Assembly: GCA_008330645.1 (NCBI GenBank)
Contig: VLTN01000002.1
Location: 372,001-436,000, forward strand
Length of the DNA stretch: 64,000 nt
Direction of reading: 5' to 3'
Origin: Cafeteria roenbergensis
Lineage: Eukaryota > Sar > Bigyra > Bicosoecida > Cafeteriaceae
Part shown: one piece after another, positions 1 through 10,022 of the stretch
Layout: each line of letters starts with the position of its first letter
How positions within the stretch are numbered: position 1 is the stretch's first letter
Translations under genes and position numbers: made by a program
Notes under the pieces: model-generated
What the model saw: only the letters and a program-made list of their open reading frames with translations
The model's database searches: none
Told to the model about the DNA's origin: nothing

Positions 1-917
1 AGCCATGCGGCCGGAGAGCGGGACTTGGGATGTGCGCGCCACGGCCGCGGAGCGAGAGCGGCAGCAAGAGCCGACGCTCTGCTCAGGAATGTGCGTGGTG
101 CCTGCGGCACTCGCGAGCGCCGGTGCCTCCAAGGCTTCAGGAGTGAGCAGCCTTCCGAATGCCTGCCGCTGCCGCGCGCCTACTCTCGGGAGCGCGGCAG
201 CAGACGCTGCACCCCGCAAGCTGCGACCAGCCTGCGCTGCTGGCGCTCTCCTGCAACCAGTGACGGTCGTTGCCGGTCGGCGCCCAGGCCGTGCCGGCTT
301 GGCACGAGGCTGCCGCCAGCGCTGCTTCGTTCACCCCACGCAGTGAGGCGCGGATGGAAGGGGGTCGAGCGGCGGAGGGCGCCGTCGTGGGCAGGCGGAA
401 GCACCCCAGCGGGAACGCGACGCGCGCCCAACCACATGGCAAGTCCGCCGCCGCCGAGGATTCGACGCCGCACAAGACTGCCCCCCGGCGGCTCTGCTGA
501 TAATCGCCCCGCGTCCGACACACGGTGAGGCTTGCTGGCGACGGGCAGCACGGGGCGAGCGCACTGGGCAGCGCAGCAGCTGGCTGGCGCTGCTGCGGCC
601 ATCGCGACGGGGCTCCCGCCGATGCGTGCCTCCAGGGCCCCGCGCTTGCGGCAGAGGCTGCGGTCGCGGCCCGTCCCAGCAGGCGACGCTGCGCCCAGCC
701 GGGGGCGGCCAAGCCGGCGCTCTGGCGTCGTCGCGGCCTCCTGTTCGAGGCGTGCCGGCCGTGCAGCGGCGAAGCATCGGCCGCAGCGTTGCCTCGGGCA
801 GTCTGGCCTGGCCGGCAGAGCCGCTAGCGGCTGAGCAACCGCGCGGCACTCATGCGCCCCGACTGCGAGCTCAAGGTCCGGCAGAGGAGGCCGCCTGGCC
901 GGCGCGAATGTCCGCAG

Positions 918-2714
918 GCTTCGCCCAGAGCCCGGTCGTCGCATGCGGGCCTGGCGTTGCGCTGCAGGCGCACGCCGCGGCAGTGACCTCGTGAGCGTGG
1001 GCCGCACCGGGCAGCCTGCCGCGCCGCTCTTGCCGCAGCGCCAGCCCGCGAGCGCCCCGTCGGGCCGCCACTGACAGCGCGCTGCGCAGGGCTGTTGCCG
1101 GTTGCCCCCGCCTGCCGCAGGGTCGAGAGCCTCAACCTGGCCCTGCTGAGCCTGCTGCGCGCCACTCCATGGAAACTGTCCCTGGCCCGCCCGATGGCGT
1201 GGGTCATCGGCGCCCGCGATTGCCCCGGCGCCGGAGAGGGGTGCAATGACGGCCGCATTCAGGGCGTGGGCCGCATGCTGCGCGGCATCCTCGGCAGCCG
1301 GGCGGCGAAGAACACGCTGCTGGTGGTGACAGTGTGGTTGCCTGCGGACGGGCTGGGCAACCGGTCGGCCGTGCTGGAGTCACTGCGGCCGGCGGCCGAG
1401 AGGGCGGTGGGGCTGCTCCAGATGGGGCACACAACGTGCACGGTTGCGGCCGACAGTCTGGGCAAGCTGCCCGTCGCGGCGGGCTCGGCCCTGTCTCCGC
1501 CGCAATATCGCTCGGCAAGGCCCCCCCCGCAACAGACCGCGCGCGAGAGGCGAGGGCTGCCGCCGAACGCGCCGCCTGCTGTCGCAGCAGCCGCCCCTCT
1601 TCGGGAGTCCCCTGGCCTGGTCGTGAGCTCCCGCCCGTTCCCGCGGCCGGCCGGGCACGTGCACGGGGCGGCGCCTCCTGTGCAGCCGACCGCCTCCCGT
1701 GCCATGTTTGAAGCTGCGAGCAGGCGCGCCGCGTCCACATCGCCTGCGGCGGCAGATGCGGCCCCGGACCTCAAAGGCGCGCCCTCGGGGCAGCAGGAAC
1801 ACGACTGGGCAGCGAGCGACGCCAGAGCGGGTCGCTCGGCCCGCGCTGGGGACACCCGCTCTGCTGGCGAAGCGGCCGCAGCGGCGGGCTCCGTCGCAGG
1901 AGCGCTGGCCGGTGCTGCTGCAGCGAGCACCAGCCCCCTTGAACCGCGAGCGGCCCAGCGGGCTGGCTGGACAACGCCCCCGCTTCGCCTTGCGGGGGCG
2001 GCGCCAGCCCATGGGTCTGACGTGGGCCTCATCCTTGCGTCGCTCCCGGCCGCCGCGCAGGAGGACCAGCCCGAGGCCCTCGCGACGGCGCTGGCAGGCC
2101 TCTCTGAGGCCCTGCTGCAGGACGGACTGGGCCCGACGGCGGCGGCGGTCGCTGCTCTCGCGCCGCCGGCGTCCGCCGCTGGCAGAGCGCGCAGTAGCCA
2201 GCAGCCCCGGGGTGAAGCGCCGGCCCCCGTGCCCCGCCTCGCGCTGTCCGGCGTGCAAACCAGCGCGGCGGGCGAGCCCAGGGGTTCCGGGGCCCTTGCC
2301 GGCCGACGCGGGGCCTGCACGAGTCGGCCCGCGTCCAGAGAGCAGGCCGGCCGTGCGATGTCGCGTCTCGGCGTCGCTGAAAGCAGCGTGACGACGTTCG
2401 CCCGCGGGGGCGCTGCGACCGCCCGAGCTGCTGGCGGGCTGGGCCGCCTGTCCAGCCGCGCGGCGGCCGGGGCGCTGCTTCGAGCCACGGCTCGCCCCGA
2501 CATGCACGCGGGCCGCCTCCTTCAAGGCACCGAGCGAGCGAGGCAGGCCCACGCCCGAGGTTCGAGCAGGCTGCGCGCAACAGGGGTGGCCTCGCTGGCG
2601 CAGCCGCCGCGCGTCAGCACCGTGTACCCGCAGCAGCGCCTGACTCCTGGAGGCGCGCTGCGGGGCACGCTCGTCGACGCGTCCTGCATCGAGTGGCCCG
2701 CGGCCCTGTCCTAG
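918..2714 (+). CDS. Unrecognised protein, 3' exons of a gene that begins further left
   Basis: I do not recognise this protein. The reading frame is open to a TAG at 2712-2714. It is best entered through an acceptor (ccgcag) ending at 1120. The exon before it is probably 918-990, whose GTGAGC donor (991) has the matching phase, giving a join that reads ...HAAAVTS-VESLNLALLSLL. The encoded stretch has a short hydrophobic/helical start, then long Ala/Pro/Arg-rich sequence with a helical patch near 2030-2150 (LILASLPAAAQEDQPEALAT). Exons left of 918 are not resolved. The strand choice rests on the matched splice phases and on the tail-to-tail position with the next gene; a competing ORF on the other strand (2503-1259) looks like a shadow. 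This is the least certain coding call in the window. Confidence 0.42.
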
Positions 2715-2917
2715 CAGGGCCCCCGGCTGGAGAACGCCGCGCCCTCTGGCAGTGCTGTTGTTGTGAGCATGAGTGCGTGTTCGTTTGGCTGGCATCCCGC
2801 CGCAGTCGAGAGCAGTGGTGCGCGCAGGCGTGCTTCGAGGGTCGCGCGAGCGGACGTGCTGGCGCGCGCTTTCACCGCCGCATCGTGAACGAGAGCTCCC
2901 CAACCAGGCGCCACGGC

Positions 2918-5900
2918 TCACATTCCGCCGCCGCGCAGCAGCTCCACGATCACCTCGACCACAGGCGACAGGCGGAAGGGAAGATCCGGGTCCGCGGTCT
3001 TGGCCTCCAGCAGCTTGTCGAGCGCGCGCCGCAGCCCGGTCACCAGCGACCCGATCCGGGCCACGGCCGTGAACGCGACCCACTCGTCGCCCCCAACTGT
3101 GATGAGGCCCTTTGCGGGCAGCACCCCCAGCTCGCCGCCGAAGAGCAGCATCGCGTAGGCAGGCGCCGCGGTGATGTCCCGGATGTACACCTTGCGAGTT
3201 TCGACCTTTTCGTTGAACACGAGGCAGTGCGTGGAGTAGTTTCCGACGTGGAAGCACACCGACTGGGGGTGGACGAAGACGCGCTGCTGGGGTACGCCGT
3301 TGTACACCACAACTGACGGGTGCCCGGCGCCGCTGCGCCCCGAAGCGGCCGAGTGCGCAGCTGAGCGCTTGGATCCGGTGCTTCGGGCGGTGGACCGCCC
3401 CGAGGCGGAGCCGCCCCCAACGCTGGAGCCGCCCTTGCGCCGGGCGCTTCTCTCCGCCTCGGCAGCCGCCACTGCCAGCGACACCTCGGGGTCGGCGTCG
3501 TCGGCGCGCGTGTAGAGCCGGAGCTGGTGCGCGGAGGGGACCTTGGGCACGGACCCTGCCGCCGTGGCCTCGTACTGCACTGGCGGGAGCACAACCTTGA
3601 TCACGTTCGGGTACAGGCCGGCCACCAGCGCGGAGCGCACCACTGCGGCGTCCCCGCTGCGAGCGTTGGCCTCGGGAGCAAGCTCGCCGTACCTCCCCGC
3701 CGCGCCGCCCCTTGGGCCCTGGATGAAGCCCAGGTCGGCCAGGGTGGCTGCGTAGTCCTCCCTCAAGTCGGCGAGCGTGCGCATGCCGTCGAAAGACAGA
3801 AAGTGCTCGTCGCAAAACGCCCGACGCGCCGAGTAGCCGCCCGCCTCGCGGAACCCCTTGAACGCCTGCACCAGGCGCAGGTGGTCGCTGTGGCCGTCGT
3901 TGAAGCGCTTGTGGGCGGCGTCGGCCTGGGCGCGCTTGTCTGGCGGGGACAGGAAGGGCGAGCGGTTCGACATGCCGGCCGCCACCGTCAGGATGGGGTC
4001 TACGCACTGCAGCACCGCTCCAAAGATGAGGCACTTGCCAAGCCTGACGTCCACCGGCAGCCTGGAGAGGTGGCTTCCCAGCGGGGTGACCTTGAACTCG
4101 GGCTCCTCCGTCAGCGAGGCCGCCTTGGAGCCTGGCGCGGCCGCCAGCGCCCCCATGGCCACGAGCTGCCGCAGCGCCGAGTCCACGTGCGCGGGGCTTG
4201 GCGGGTCCATGCAGCGGCCGAGGAACCCGCGCACGCTGCCCAGCCCCAGCACGCGCACCTGCAGGCACAGGGACTCGAGCGCCACGCGCTTGATCTCGGG
4301 CACCGAGTGCGGCGGCAGCTGCCCCCACATGGCCCGCGGGTACATGCGGTAGCAAACGCCGGGGCGGGTTCGGCCGGCGCGACCGCGCCGCTGCGTGGCC
4401 GAGTCCCGCGCTGCCCACGTCTCCGCCAGGCGGGAGGCCCTGTTCATGGCGTCGTACTGCATCTCCTTGACCCTGCCGCAGTCGATCACGGTGGTCACGT
4501 CGTCGATGGTGACGGACGTCTCGGCCACGTTTGTGGAGAGGACGACCTTGGTCAGGCCCCCCGGAGGCGGGTCGAACACCCGCCCCTGCGCCTCGCCGGT
4601 CAAGGAGCCGTGCAGCTCTACGATGTGCAGGCCGCTCACGCCCTTGAGCTGCCGGCCGAGCCGGCGAATCTCGGGGACGCCGGGCAGGAACACCAGCACG
4701 GCGCCGCCGCCGCGAGGCAGTGGGCCGGGCCGCCGCCGCGGGTCTGGCGGGGGCGGCTCCAGGCCCCCCCCGGCCGCCAGGGCGGCGAGCAGGTCCGCGG
4801 CAGCGTCGAGGTTGCCGCCCCTGGACATGAAGGCGGCCGCGTCCTCCGCCGCGGCGGCTCCCTCCCGCGCCGGCAGCGTGTCCGGGTCCCACCCGGCAAT
4901 GGCCGCCACGTCGTGCAGGTAGGCCTCCCGCACCGGGTGAACGAAGCCGGGCACCTCGATGACGGGGCACGGCCGGCCGCCGGACCGGGGCGCGAAATAG
5001 TCTTGGAACTTTCCGGCGTCCACGGTGGCAGACATGAGCACCACCTTGAGCTCCGGGCGCCGCGCCACCACCTCCCTCAGCACCGCGAGCAAAAAGTCCG
5101 CGTCCACGCTGCGCTCGTGGACCTCGTCCACCACGATGTGGGTGACGGCGCCATCGAGGCCGCCCTGCAGCTGGCGCAGCAGGATGCCGGTCGTGCAGAA
5201 GACCACGCTGGTGTTGGCGTCGGCCCGCTTCTCGCCGCGAATGTGGTACCCCACGCAAGGCGGGCAGGCCGTCGAGGAGGACGAGCCGCCCCGCCCCGAC
5301 GAGGCCACCGGCTCGCACCGCTCGGCGGCCACGCGCCTTGCAAGGCCGAGCGCCGCCAGTCGCCGGGGCTGGGTGACGACGATGTGAGTGCGGCCGCCGG
5401 CTCCCGCCTCGATGGCGTCCTCCAGGAGGAACTGCGGCACCTGTGTGCTCTTGCCGCAGCCAGTCTCTCCCCTCAGCACAACGACCTGGTTCTCCCGCAC
5501 CGTCCGCACCACCTCGTCGCGGAACGAGGCGATCGGGAGCTTGGAGCGCGAGCTGCGCATGGAGGCCAGTGCCCTGTCGCCCTTGGCGCGAGCCGCGGCC
5601 TCGGCCTTCCGCGCGGTGTCAAGGCGCGCAAACTCCGCCTGCAGCCGCCTCGGAACCGGCCGCACCGCCGACACGTCAAACGACCCGTCCTTCCCGGCAG
5701 CGCGTGCGCCGCTCGCGCCCCGGCCGCGCCGCCCGCTGCGCCGCCCGGAGCTCCCGCCCGTGTCCGCGCCCGCGCCCGCGCCCGCGCCCGACGCCGCCGC
5801 CGTCGCGGCCTGGATTGCGCGCACGGTCGCCTCGTCCACCGCCTGCTTCAGCAGCGGCAGCAGGGGGCGGCACAGCCGAGCGCGCCTGTCCTTGGCCGCC

Positions 5901-8059
5901 TCAAGGTGGGGCTGCAAGGCGCCCGGCGACGCGCGAGGCTTCCGCCCGGCCTTGCCGCCCTTGCCGCCGCGAGCGGTCCCGTCCACGGTATGGAGGGCCT
6001 CCATCGCCTCGAGGGCGGCGTCGCGCGCGATCTGAAGGCACGGGCCGCCGAGGCAGGACGCCGCCGTCTCTGCAGCGGCCGTTGCGGCCAGCAGCCGGTG
6101 GCTCTCGGGGGCAAGCCCCGAGGCGGAGGGGCTGCCCTGCGGCACAACCACAAAGACGGGAGCCGTGTTCGGGTAGAGAGCCCCCCCCGCGCCTGCAGGT
6201 TCCGCCGCCGACGCGCCCTCGGCTGCGCACCGCACTGCCGCGAGCAGAACGCACTTGTCCGGCAGCGGCAAGGAGACGATCCGGAGGCTGTAGCTCGCAT
6301 CCCCCGCGCGGTCAAACTCGGCCCGGGAGGCGGCGTGGCACCCAAAGTCCGACCCGTACACCAGCTCCAGCCCCGCGAGCTCCTCCTCGAGCATTTCCGG
6401 CGCGTCCTCGTCCGCCTCATCGAGGGGCAGGCACGGGGGCCACCCCGGCTCGTCGACGTCGCCGCCCGCCGCCGGCGTCGCGCTCCCCGACTCAACTGCG
6501 CGCAGTGCCTCCGCCTGGAGCAGAGCCGCTGCGACCCACTTCGTGCCAGCCGTGCGGTGCAACGCCGCCATGGCGTCGGCGGAGTGGAACCCCGCCAGCG
6601 CGAGCCAGCCCTGAGGGGAAGCCCCGGCCGCGCCGGCACCGTCTCCCGGGCGCACCACCTCGAGGTTTCGCCCCCGCGGGTCGAAGGCCTTGGGGAGCTC
6701 CTCCTCGGGCAGGCGGATGCAGAGCCAGTCTACGAGGCAGGCGGCGATGGCCTCCGCGCTCCCCGCGTCGAGGGCTGGGGGCGGAGACGCCACCACGTCC
6801 GCCAGCGCCTCCCCAACACGCTCGGCGCTGAAGCCCAACGCCTCGACGGCTGCCGCCGCCTCCGCCGCCGTATCCTCGTCCAGCTCGACTCCGCCACCGT
6901 CGGCCTCGCTCTTGGCCTCCCCGTCGCCGAACGCCGCCGTCTCGCTCACCGCCCTCAGCACCGCCTGCACCCTGGAGCGCATCGCCTCTGACATGAGCAC
7001 CTGAGGCGGCTTGTTCGGGTCGAGGGCCCGCCTGGCCTCTCTGGTGTTCTGTTTCTCGCGGCGGCCCTGCTCGCGCTCCACTCTGGCGCGCTCCCGGTCC
7101 CGGGCGGACAGGTGCTTGTTCGCCATGGTGAGGAGGGGCACTGGGGCGGCCGGCCGGGCCAGGCCTGCACCGGCAGAGCTGTCCTTGTCGCCGTCCCAGG
7201 ACGCGGCAAAGCCCGAGTCGTCCCCTGGCCCGCTCGCCACGGACGCCGCAGCAGCCGCGCCCTTGGGCGCTGCCGCCGCCGCCGCTGCGGGAGCTGCTGC
7301 CGCCGCCGCCGCCGCCGCCCCGCCGCCGCCGCCGCCTGCCTTGCGTCCGCTGCTCGTGCCTCCTTTGCCGCCGCCGCCGCCGCCTGACTTCCCCTGCTTC
7401 ACCATGGCAAGCCACATCGCAGCGTAGGGCTCCGGGAGCTTGCGCTCCAGGGGCTGCAGCGGCGCCAGCTGGAAGAGCGCAAGCAGAGCCACGGCGTGCT
7501 GGGCGGTGGCCTCGTCCGGAAAGCTCTGGTTCGGCATGAAGAGCAGGTCCTTGTCCGTGCCTGGCCGCTTCTGGTCCTGCACGATGACTCGGCACCTAAT
7601 CTGGCCCGGGTCGTCGCCGGGCCGAGCCCGGAGCTTGCTGAATTTGGGGCGAGGGCGCTTGTCCCTCTGCGTCCACTCATGAAGCAGCTGCTTCGGGGTG
7701 CGCTGCCACTCCTTCATTGTGATGGCGCCCACGGTCACATCCCCGCGGGATGTGATTGTGGTCCCGGCGCCCTTCTGGCGGTGGCCGCGGGGCTTCTGCA
7801 GGTCGAGGGGGGGCGGGGGGGGGCGCTTCGGCACCGCAACTGGAGCCTCTGTGAATCCTGCTGGCACGCCGCTCGGAGCCGGAGGCAGTCGCATGCACTT
7901 CGCCTTTCACTGCCGCGGCGCTCGCTGCCGACGCCTCAGGCTCACCCTGGCAGGCCTGGCCTCCGCCGCTGCCGCCTGGGCCTGGGCGCTTCCCGGCTTG
8001 CCCCCGGAAGCGCCACCGGCCCCTCCGCCCTTGCCTCCCGACTTTTTCTTGCTGGGCAT
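2918..8059 (-). CDS. DHX29: DHX29-like DExH-box RNA helicase with dsRBD-like, UBA and RWD domains
   Basis: This is an ATP-dependent RNA helicase of the DEAH/RHA group; animal DHX29 binds the 40S subunit and helps scanning on structured 5' UTRs. In order it shows: a Lys/Gly-rich start; a dsRBD-like region (PKQLLHEWTQ ... AMWLAMVKQG), as in DHX29; a Gly/Ala low-complexity stretch; a UBA-like region (about 417-510); an RWD domain (about 530-617); motif I GETGCGKST (about 849); motif II DEVH followed by ERSVDADFLL (about 960); SAT motif III (about 994); then the helicase C-terminal, HA2 and OB-fold regions to the end. DEVHERSV and SATVD match DHX29 more closely than DHX57, and no CCCH finger is seen. 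The main exon is 7897-2918. A first exon 8059-7946 (MPSKKKSGGKGG...) can join through a 48-nt intron; otherwise translation starts at ATG 7894. With exon 1 the protein is 1,697 aa. It diverges from the RPC6 gene. Confidence 0.9.
7898..7945 (-). other. Candidate 48-nt intron in the helicase, atypical acceptor
   Basis: Donor GTGAGC follows the Lys/Gly-rich N-terminus, and the acceptor that keeps phase is GCGAAG rather than GCAG. It is much shorter than the other introns. If it is not spliced, translation begins at ATG 7894. Confidence 0.45.
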
Positions 8060-8385
8060 GCCACAAGGCTGGCGGGCGCTGGCCCGCAAGGCACTGTGCC
8101 GGCTTTGGCCGGAGGCGGCGTGGAGCAGCGACTGCCGCGGCGACTGTTCTTGACCCCGGCACAAATATAGCGGCGAGCAGCCAAAGTTGCAAAGCGGGAC
8201 CGCAAGCACCGCAGCGAAGCGCGCCGCGCCCAGCGAACCTGGGAACGCGCTGCCCCTGCTGCTGGCTGAGTGGCACTGTTTGAGCTCGCAGCGCAGCCGC
8301 CGGCCGGGCTCAGGCGAGGAGCGCTCGCAGCAGGCCGCACGCCCGCTCGCAGAGCAGCACCAGCCAACAGCGACTGTTTGGTGCA
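8060..8385. promoter_or_regulatory. Divergent intergenic region between helicase and RPC6
   Basis: These 326 bp separate two start codons that point away from each other, so both promoters and 5' UTRs must fit here. A short AT-richer patch (acaaatatagcggcg, near 8160) stands out against GC-rich surroundings. No TATA box or known motif can be assigned. The role is inferred from position only. Confidence 0.45.
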
Positions 8386-9712
8386 ATGGCCGCTGCAGCT
8401 GCGCCCTCGGGGCCGACCGCGCGCCTCATTCGCGTTCTCGAGAGCTACGCGGATGGCGCAACAAACGACGACCTGAAGCGCGAGCTGGGCGCCGACTACA
8501 GCTCGGCTGTGGAGCCCCTTCAGTCGCTGCTTGACGCCGTGAGCAGAGAGGCGCCTCCAGCGACGCCGGCCCAGCCAAGGCACGAGTACTGACCGCTGCG
8601 GCTGTGCCCTGGGGCCCGCATCAGTGCCGGGGCCGTCCGGTGCATCGCGCGGGTGGCCGCCCCGGTGCCGGAGGGCTCGGAGTCGCCGGCGGCGCGCCAG
8701 CCGCACCTGCTGGCGCGAAAGTTTGCGCCGCAGGCTTCCCGCGCTCCGCCGCCGCGGCGGCTACGCTGCGCACGGCCCGCTTGGCGTGTCCCGGGCGTGT
8801 GCGGGCCACGGGCCGGGGGGTCCGCGGCTGCGAGCGAACCGCCTGCCACCCTCGACGCGCGCCGTCGCTCCGCTCGCCCCTCTGCCACCGCAGCGCCGTG
8901 TGGAAGTGTACGACATGGGGGGTGGCACGATCTCGTTCAAGCTCGTTGACGCAAGCAAGGCCGCCGCCTACCAGGGGCTGTCCGTGGACGAGACTCTGGT
9001 GATGCAGGCTGTGGAGCGCGCGGGCAACACGGGAGTCTGGACGCGGAGCCTGAAGCTGTCGACCAAGCTGCAGCAGACCCAGCTGACGCGCATCCTGAAG
9101 CGGCTGGAGGCGCGCAAGCTGATCAAGGCGGTCAAGAGCATCACCCACAAGAACCGCAAGATGTACATGGCCTTCCACGTGGCGCCCTCTAAGGAGGTCA
9201 CGGGCGGGCCGTGGTACCAGGACCAGGAGCTGGACCACGTCTTCATCGAGACGCTGCGCAAGCTCGTCTACCAGATGGTGCAGCGCCGTGGCCCCCAGAC
9301 GCGCGTTCAGATCCAGTCCCGTGTGGCGGAGGCCGGCGTGTCCCAGGTTCCGCTCAGCGTGGAAGACATTCAGCAGATTCTCGACACGCTCATCTACGAC
9401 GGCAAGCTTGAGGTCATGCCGTCAGCGGAGGATGACGTGGACAGCGACGGCGAGGAGGAGGACGCGGGCGCCGGCGCCGGCGCCTCATCGGCCTCCTCGG
9501 CCGCGGCGGCGGGGAGCAGCAGCGCGGAGGGCACCACCTCGGTGAGCGGCTGCACCAACAGGACACGCTTCAAGGTTGCGCGGCTCCCTGAGGCCGTGGA
9601 CGCATTCACGTCCACGCCGTGCGGGGTGTGCCCCGTGTTTGAGCACTGCTCGCCCGGCGGAGTCGTCAGCCCGGAGCACTGCGTCTACCTGGATGGCTGG
9701 CTTGACTTCTGA
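8386..9712 (+). CDS. POLR3F: DNA-directed RNA polymerase III subunit RPC6 (RPC34/RPC39)
   Basis: A subunit of the RPC3-RPC6-RPC7 subcomplex of RNA polymerase III, needed for promoter opening and initiation of tRNA and 5S transcription. Exon 1 is 8386-8538 and exon 2 is 8894-9712, joined by a phase-0 intron of 355 nt with GTGAGC donor and CCGCAG acceptor; the product is 323 aa, about the usual length. Tandem winged-helix domains are visible: exon 1 (RLIRVLESYADGATNDDLK) and the strongly conserved segment ILKRLEARKLIKAVKSITHK with VTGGPWYQDQELDHVF after it. The third winged helix contains VEDIQQILDTLIYDGKLEV. The C-terminal end holds four cysteines spaced CxxCxxxxxC...C, the arrangement that binds a [4Fe-4S] cluster in human RPC39. 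An acidic Ala/Ser linker (about residues 230-260) separates the winged helices from the cluster region. Confidence 0.95.
8539..8893 (+). other. Intron, RPC6
   Basis: Spliceosomal intron: donor GTGAGC, acceptor ccgcag, 355 nt, phase 0. Removing it joins two conserved halves of RPC6. Confidence 0.9.
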
Positions 9713-10022
9713 AGCCGCCCCTGGCAATGGTGGTGCGGGGGGGGTTACGCTGCTTGGTTGGCGCGGTGGGGCGGCGCTTGGCCTCTGCACCGGCCGCCGT
9801 GGCTGCAGTGGGGGCGTGGCGCTGCTTTGCGCGCCCTGGGTCAGCAACAGAACGGACCGTTTCCCGAGGACGCAAGCAGAGACACGCACGATGCGCAAAG
9901 AAGACACGAACCAGGCACTCTCTCGCCGGCCCTCACGCAGCGGGGCAACAATTCTCAGGGGAACAGGGCACGGCCGAGCCCGCCCCCAGGAAGGGGGACT
10001 GGATGCGGGCGCTTCCGCCGCC
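9713..10022. other. Intergenic, convergent 3' ends
   Basis: These 310 bp lie between the stop codons of two genes that converge. It should hold both 3' UTRs. I see no RNA gene, repeat or further reading frame that I can support. Confidence 0.5.

Noticed and set aside
1259-2503. Minus-strand ORF of 414 codons in the left-edge region
   Set aside because: Weaker than the plus-strand frame, which has matching splice phases and a better-composed product; kept as a possible alternative only.
1380-5318. Minus-strand ORF of 1,312 codons
   Set aside because: Alternate frame of the helicase; the helicase motifs lie in another frame and this one is Arg-rich without domains.
3527-6991. Long plus-strand ORF of 1,154 codons opposite the helicase
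   Set aside because: Antisense shadow of the helicase; GC-rich codon use keeps complementary frames open and the translation has no motif and is rich in Arg/His.
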